DNA from: Rhyacichthys aspro
Lineage: Eukaryota; Chordata; Actinopteri; Gobiiformes; Rhyacichthyidae
Reading direction: 5' to 3'
DNA length: 64,000 bases
NCBI GenBank assembly: GCA_036850595.1
Contig: CM072161.1
Location: forward strand, 15,829,812 to 15,893,811
Shown: piece by piece, positions 59,514 through 64,000 of the stretch
Numbering within the stretch: position 1 is the first letter of the stretch
Layout: each line of letters opens with the position of its first letter
The notes under the pieces: generated by a model
What the model saw: only the letters and a program-made list of their open reading frames with translations
Told to the model about the DNA's origin: nothing
Database searches by the model: none
Made by a program: the position numbers and the translations under genes

Positions 59514-60485
59514 CTAGTTTTTTCTACAAGGACTATATCTTTTGCAAATCTTTTTAATGGCAGTCAGCATCTCTTCAGTTTTTAGAGAGTAAATAAAAGG
59601 GTTCAGCAGAGATGGGACTGTGTGAGTCAAAGTGGAGTTGATCATACGAGTGTTTGGGTGGAAGTTTGGAAGGTACACAGCTATGTTTGTGCTCGTGAGT
59701 GGAATGAAAAAGATGGCCACAAGGATTAGATGAGATGTGCATGTTTTCAGAGCTTTGAGACGTTCTCCTCCTGATGCAGTCCTCTTCAGTGCAACAGCAA
59801 TACAAACATAACTGCAACCTATTAAAGCCAATGGAACCAAGAACATTACAACTCCACCAAACAGGGCAAATTGTTGGTTTATGACTGTGCTGTTACAAGC
59901 AAGACGATACAACGGTGCATGGTCGCAGTAAAAGCTCTGAATGATCAGAGAATTACAAAAAGAAAGACGGTTAATGAGGCCAGCCACACTACATAATACA
60001 CTAAGAGCAAACAGCCAAACAAATGTCAGCATTACTGCAACAGCTGGTTTAGTCACAATACTGTGGTAGTGCAGAGGGAAACAAATCGCTATAAACCTGT
60101 CATAAGACATAGTTACAAGAGTCCACGACTGTATGCTGCCAAAAAATAACACAAAGAACATGTAACTAATGCAAGCCTCATAGACAATGTACCTCTTTTC
60201 AAACAAAAAAGTGTCCAAGAGTTTAGGGATGAGAGCAGTGCTGCCGCACAGGTCTGTCAGAGCCAGGTTGAACACTATCATGTGTTTGGGCGTATGGAGA
60301 GCTCTGACCAGGAAGATAATCAAGAGAAGGACAACATTTCCAAAAACAGTCACAATATAAACAAAACAGATAAATACGTAGAAATATACACCATGTGGAA
60401 AGTCATAAAACCCGTTGATGTAAAACTGTGCTGGACGAACAAAAGTGGAATTTGTTGAAGAGCTGCTAATCTTCTCTGTGTCCAT
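59514..60485 (-). CDS. Olfactory receptor, distinct subfamily (intact)
   Basis: Odorant receptor GPCR on the minus strand, 323 residues from MDTEKISSSSTNSTF. This ATG is preferred over an in-frame codon 165 bases upstream because the extra residues are unlike any receptor N-terminus and the NST sequon (12-14) then sits at the usual place. GN of TM1 is at 49-50 and LHTPKHMIVFNLALTDL leads into TM2. Cys105 is the ECL1 cysteine, MSYDRFIAICFPLHY (126-140) follows TM3, SFYCDHAPLYRLAC is in ECL2, KALKTCTSHLILVAIFF precedes TM6, and LLNPFIYSLKTEEM ends TM7. No frame damage. It differs clearly from the two plus-strand receptors, so it belongs to another subfamily. Confidence 0.95.
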   Translation of the reverse strand: MDTEKISSSSTNSTFVRPAQFYINGFYDFPHGVYFYVFICFVYIVTVFGNVVLLLIIFLVRALHTPKHMIVFNLALTDLCGSTALIPKLLDTFLFEKRYIVYEACISYMFFVLFFGSIQSWTLVTMSYDRFIAICFPLHYHSIVTKPAVAVMLTFVWLFALSVLCSVAGLINRLSFCNSLIIQSFYCDHAPLYRLACNSTVINQQFALFGGVVMFLVPLALIGCSYVCIAVALKRTASGGERLKALKTCTSHLILVAIFFIPLTSTNIAVYLPNFHPNTRMINSTLTHTVPSLLNPFIYSLKTEEMLTAIKKICKRYSPCRKN

Positions 60486-61104
60486 GATTAGTGTTAGTAA
60501 GAGGGAAAAAAGAATGTAGTAACCAACGACACAGGTAACCATAAACAAACTGAACTGTATTGAAGGTACATTTATTATACACCACACAGTCCCTGAAGGA
60601 TGACACGGGTCATAGTCACATGATCTCACTGGAGTGAATATGCCATTCAATGAATGTTTTCAATGTGTGACAATACTACCAATAACAATACTACCCTCTT
60701 GCATTAGCTTCCCTGACTGTTTTTTCTTTTTAGAAAATGCTTTTCTTATTCATTTTGTAACATTCAGTCAGTCTCTCTTATCGTAATATTAATCATTTTA
60801 ATTCAATTTCATTTTTTCCTATATTTAAAATTTTGCTAAATCTTATAAAAACCTAAAGCTTTAGTATTTTCTACGTAAACATTTTAACTGAATTGTAAAT
60901 GTAAATGTGTTCAAATGCCTTCCACAGGAAGGATTCATTTTATTTATAAATTTAAGAAAAAAAAAACTGAATTAAATGTAGCTGTCAAAGATGTCAAAGA
61001 TAGCCATATTACTAAATTTGAATCTAACCCTGCGCTGCACACTGTGTTGTGGCTAATGCTGCTGCTAGCTCCAGAGTAGGTCAAATAATGTCCATAATGA
61101 CTCT

Positions 61105-61220
61105 ACAGATCAAAGAGTCAAAGAGCTTTATTTGTCAAATATGCCATATATGCAAGACATACAGCACAATGAAATTTTCAGTCCTCTCGGACCCACGGTG
61201 CAAACAGGCAAGTGAATAGC
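61105..61220. mobile_element. Interspersed repeat fragment
   Basis: The string around TTTATTTGTCAAATATGCCATATATGC followed by ACATACAGCACAATGAAATT and CTCTCGGACCCACGGTGCAAAC has the look of a repeat end that recurs widely in teleost genomes. The assignment rests on familiarity, not a search. Confidence 0.4.
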
Positions 61221-61298
61221 AAAACGTAAACAAACACTCTGTCTTTATAAAAAATAAAATATAAAAACAATGAGACAGTCAACAGACTTGGAGGTAAT

Positions 61299-61368
61299 AA
61301 TGAGATAAATATAAAAAATAGTAATAGTAAACAGTCAGGTTTATTACTATTTTTATATTTATCTCATT
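61299..61368. repeat. Long near-perfect hairpin
   Basis: The left arm 61299-61332 and right arm 61339-61368 are reverse complements apart from a few inserted bases, with only six loop bases (61333-61338). The stem starts AATGAGATAAATATAAAAA. Such a tight palindrome often marks a fold-back insertion or an inverted duplication at a replication fork. Confidence 0.7.
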
Positions 61369-61536
61369 AGTACCACCAAGCGCCCTTGATGCTAAAGACA
61401 GTAATAATGAACAGATAGATGGCATCATCTTGTGGTACCATCCTTTTTACTCTCTCTTGTTTAAATAAAAATAAAATCTGAAGACTGAGGATCAGAGAGT
61501 GATGCATATTGTTAAAAGCTGTGCAAAAGCTAACCC

Positions 61537-61690
61537 CGAGGTTCCACTCCATGCGTTGCGGCTCCGCTCCGCTTCGCTGCGGAAGGCCACCGACCGACGT
61601 CGCACAACCGCGCCCACTGGACGCGTTTCAGATCCGCTGCGGAGCGGAGCCCCAAGCAGCTCGAAAGAGCATGCGCGAGAAATACGAGAT
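61537..61690. mobile_element. GC-rich inverted-repeat fragment, probable DNA transposon end
   Basis: GGCTCCGCTCCGC at 61560-61572 is repeated in perfect inverted form at 61639-61651. The segment is much richer in GC and CpG than its surroundings. Composition and the GCGGAGCGGAGC motif resemble ends of hAT or Harbinger-type DNA transposons; the class is uncertain and no transposase is present. Confidence 0.45.
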
Positions 61691-62539
61691 GGCGCAATAA
61701 AAGCAATTGATAAAGACGTGTGGAGGACCCATACAACTGTTTATTCAGAAGAAGGAGGACCAGAAAACAAGTTTAGTTTGCAATCACTTTCACTTCACGG
61801 ACATTTTCCTCATTGAATTGGGCACAAAAAAGCTTTGTTTTTGCAGATTTTACTGCATTTAAAGCTTACTCGTGTATATAAACGTATAAATATTCGAAAT
61901 AAGAAACTTAAGTGCGTATATTTTTGTATTACTTTGAAAATCCGATGCTGTGCTTGTTTGTTTTCCGTTCTGGTGCGATCTGATCTGTGTTTATTAATGC
62001 GGACTAGCTCCGCCGTCAAAGAAAATAGAACTGCTACGTTAGTTTGCTTTACAACCACATCCTCTTTTGATATCATGATCAACTCATTAACTCTTAACTC
62101 GATTTAACAATAAACATCACAATGCAATAATATCACAACTGTCCTACATGATATTTATTGCAATAATTTAGAAATGTAACAACATCATATACTCATAATG
62201 TGATAATGTCTCAACAAATGCATTGTTCATTTTTTTTGAGATATTTAAAAAAAAAAAAAAGATTTCCCTGTTGTAGAAAAAACTGCCTCACTGGGGAAAG
62301 AGGCTGCTAGGACAGAAAACTATGACTTGTGAGGATTGGTCTGCAGAGCCTGTCCACCAAAGGAGATTCAGGGCTCTTTGTGATACATTGCTGTTGAAAA
62401 ACATAAAAACACTGAAGGCCTACACTACAACATAGGGTTGTCATGGACTTGGACATGGCAATATTTTAGCTTCAAATTCAAGTGTTAGGGACCTTGAAGT
62501 TATATTTATAGTTATAAAAACGGCATTTTTTTCATCTGT

Positions 62540-63040
62540 GCATCACAGCCAAAATGAGGAATATCTTGTCTAAAATGAGGCTGAAAAACTAATCCATGCA
62601 TTTGTTACATTAAGGTGAGACTATTGTAATTTTCTGCTGGCATGATGTCCAAATGGCTTCTTAAAAAGTTTTCAGCTCGTCCAAAACGCAGCAGATAGAA
62701 TACTAACAGGAGCAAACAGATGAGCGCACATTAGCCCATTGCTAGCTTCCCTTCACTGGCTTCCGATTGAATTCAGAATGAGGCTCAAAATCCCTCTTTT
62801 ACTTATGAGGCCCTCAGTGGGAAGACCCCGTCCAATTTCAGAGACCTCATAAAGCAGTACCGTTCTAATAGAGTGCTTCATTCTCAACCAGTCATTCTTA
62901 GGGTTTTCAAAAGTACAATGGGAGGTAGGGCCTTAAGTTTCCAGCTCCAGTTTCATGGAATCAGCTCAAGCTCATGTTAAAGAGGCAGACACAATCTCTA
63001 CATTTAAGGTTAGACTTAAGACTTTTCTTTTTTACAGGGT
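62540..63040 (+). pseudogene. Degenerate non-LTR retrotransposon (L2/CR1-like) reverse transcriptase C-terminus
   Basis: From 62577 the plus strand reads EAEKLIHAFVTLR, a stop, DYCNFLLA, a stop, then FQLVQNAADRILTGANR, a stop, and HISPLLASLHWLPIEFRM. After a frameshift near 62805 it continues YEALSGKTPSNFRDLI. Near 63000 TFKVRLKTFLF follows. These are the conserved C-terminal reverse transcriptase motifs of L2/CR1-group LINEs (HAF..R.DYCN, LVQNAAAR, LHWLP). Three stops and at least one shift show it is dead. Confidence 0.8.
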
Positions 63041-64000
63041 CAGGACATACAGATCAGATAAGCAGCTCAAGGCCTAGACCGTGAGGAATTATCACATTCA
63101 TAATTCATAACTGCTCACTATTAATAAACTTACTGGTACAAATGTAGTTATGAATATTTAATAACAGAAAACATTACCCTGGATTTTAGAGTGTATAGAT
63201 AAACGGTAAAAAACACAGTAAGTACATTCCTGAAAAAAAAGCAAGACTCAAGTCATGACAGACACCAGCGTGCTACAACCAAGTCTAACATGTTTTTAAA
63301 CAGATACAGTCAATGTTGTTCTGACAAACCATTATGTTACAATTACATTTTTCATTTAGTTCTTGCATGTTAGACCTATAAGACAACATCAGATTCATCA
63401 GTAACAACAGCTAACTGTACATACCTCCACAAAGTTCTCTTTCAATATTAATGAACATTAAAGGCACAAATAGATTAGATTAAATAGAATTTATTATGCA
63501 ATTGCAATCATGAAAAATAATAGATTAGATTTATGTGTGTATAAATAAACTGTAAAAACACCAAGTACATTCCTCACACAACAAAATCTATAAAAAGAAA
63601 AAGCGAAAGTTATCCGTGCAGATTATTCTCATGAAAACAGAAAGAGCCTGGCAGGAGAAACGTCCACTTCCAATGGCCTTTAGAAGAAGAGTGACAATGT
63701 TTTTAATTGTACAAGCTTTAACAAACACTCTACTGTCTGCATGATGAGAGAAGCAGATATACAGAGAATGAAGTGAATTGAATCTGAAATGATTATATAC
63801 AATGACAAAGTATTGACAGAGATAAGCCTGTGACAAGACCAAGACTGAAACTGAATCAAGACTATAATATGTTGCATGACTCATGCGAAAAGATACCTGG
63901 AAAGAGTAAAAAAAAAATACTGAATTTGACATACAGTTTTATCTCATCACAAATTCTAAACAAGAGGGCTGCTTTAATGGTGCTTGAATAATGGAGAGCT

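Larger units (their letters stand above)
60650..64000. other. Repeat-rich right flank
   Basis: Apart from the repeat fragments listed separately, this stretch is AT-rich with no recognisable gene. Short open frames at about 61835-62107 and 63588-63932 have no domain or codon signature and overlap AT-rich DNA. Confidence 0.5.

Noticed and set aside
60486..60650. 55-residue N-terminal extension of the minus-strand olfactory receptor
   Set aside because: Unlike any receptor N-terminus; the internal ATG gives the normal length and sequon position.
1..64000. CRISPR arrays, rRNA genes, intact transposase genes, miR-22 or miR-132/212 expected near this locus in mammals
   Set aside because: Searched by eye for spaced repeats, rRNA and the mature microRNA strings; none found in the window.

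Overview
The window is nuclear DNA of a ray-finned (teleost) fish. Genes are split by GT-AG introns, the DNA is AT-rich with microsatellites, there are fish-type olfactory receptor genes, a SINE-like sequence and non-LTR retrotransposon debris, and every recognisable protein has a vertebrate orthologue. All calls come from reading and translating the sequence; no database search was run.

Layout. (1) About 1-17,651, minus strand: rpa1, the large subunit of replication protein A. Thirteen coding exons can be placed, from the start codon to the end of DNA-binding domain B; the rest lies beyond the left edge. (2) 17,652-18,088: a compact shared promoter region of 437 bp. (3) 18,089-23,480, plus strand: smyd4 (MYND zinc finger, SET domain, TPR), complete in ten coding exons that sum to an exact open frame of 775 codons plus stop. 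(4) 23,500-36,700: a long interval without a recognisable protein gene. (5) 36,972-38,036, plus strand: a single-coding-exon leucine-rich-repeat membrane protein of the trophoblast glycoprotein family, best read as tpbgl, followed by a G-rich minisatellite. (6) 38,900-50,400: about 11.5 kb without a protein gene, but with a pair of diverged, clearly related non-coding segments. (7) 50,440-60,485: three intact olfactory receptor genes (two tandem paralogues on plus, a distinct one on minus), with the small mitochondrial assembly gene coa4 between the paralogues. (8) 60,500-64,000: repeat debris, including a GC-rich inverted repeat, a hairpin and a frame-broken LINE reverse-transcriptase C-terminus.

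The genes do not form one pathway. rpa1 and smyd4 are a head-to-head pair kept next to each other in vertebrates (human 17p13.3). tpbgl, the olfactory receptors and coa4 resemble the content of human 11q13.4, so the window joins two ancestral blocks. The observations most worth checking are a tandem duplication of a 90-bp, phase-symmetric exon in the rpa1 linker, the duplicated non-coding pair 6 kb apart, the paired homeodomain and Olf/EBF-like sites in front of the two plus-strand receptor genes, and the overlapping upstream reading frames before tpbgl. I saw no CRISPR array, bacterial-type operon or clearly novel protein system.
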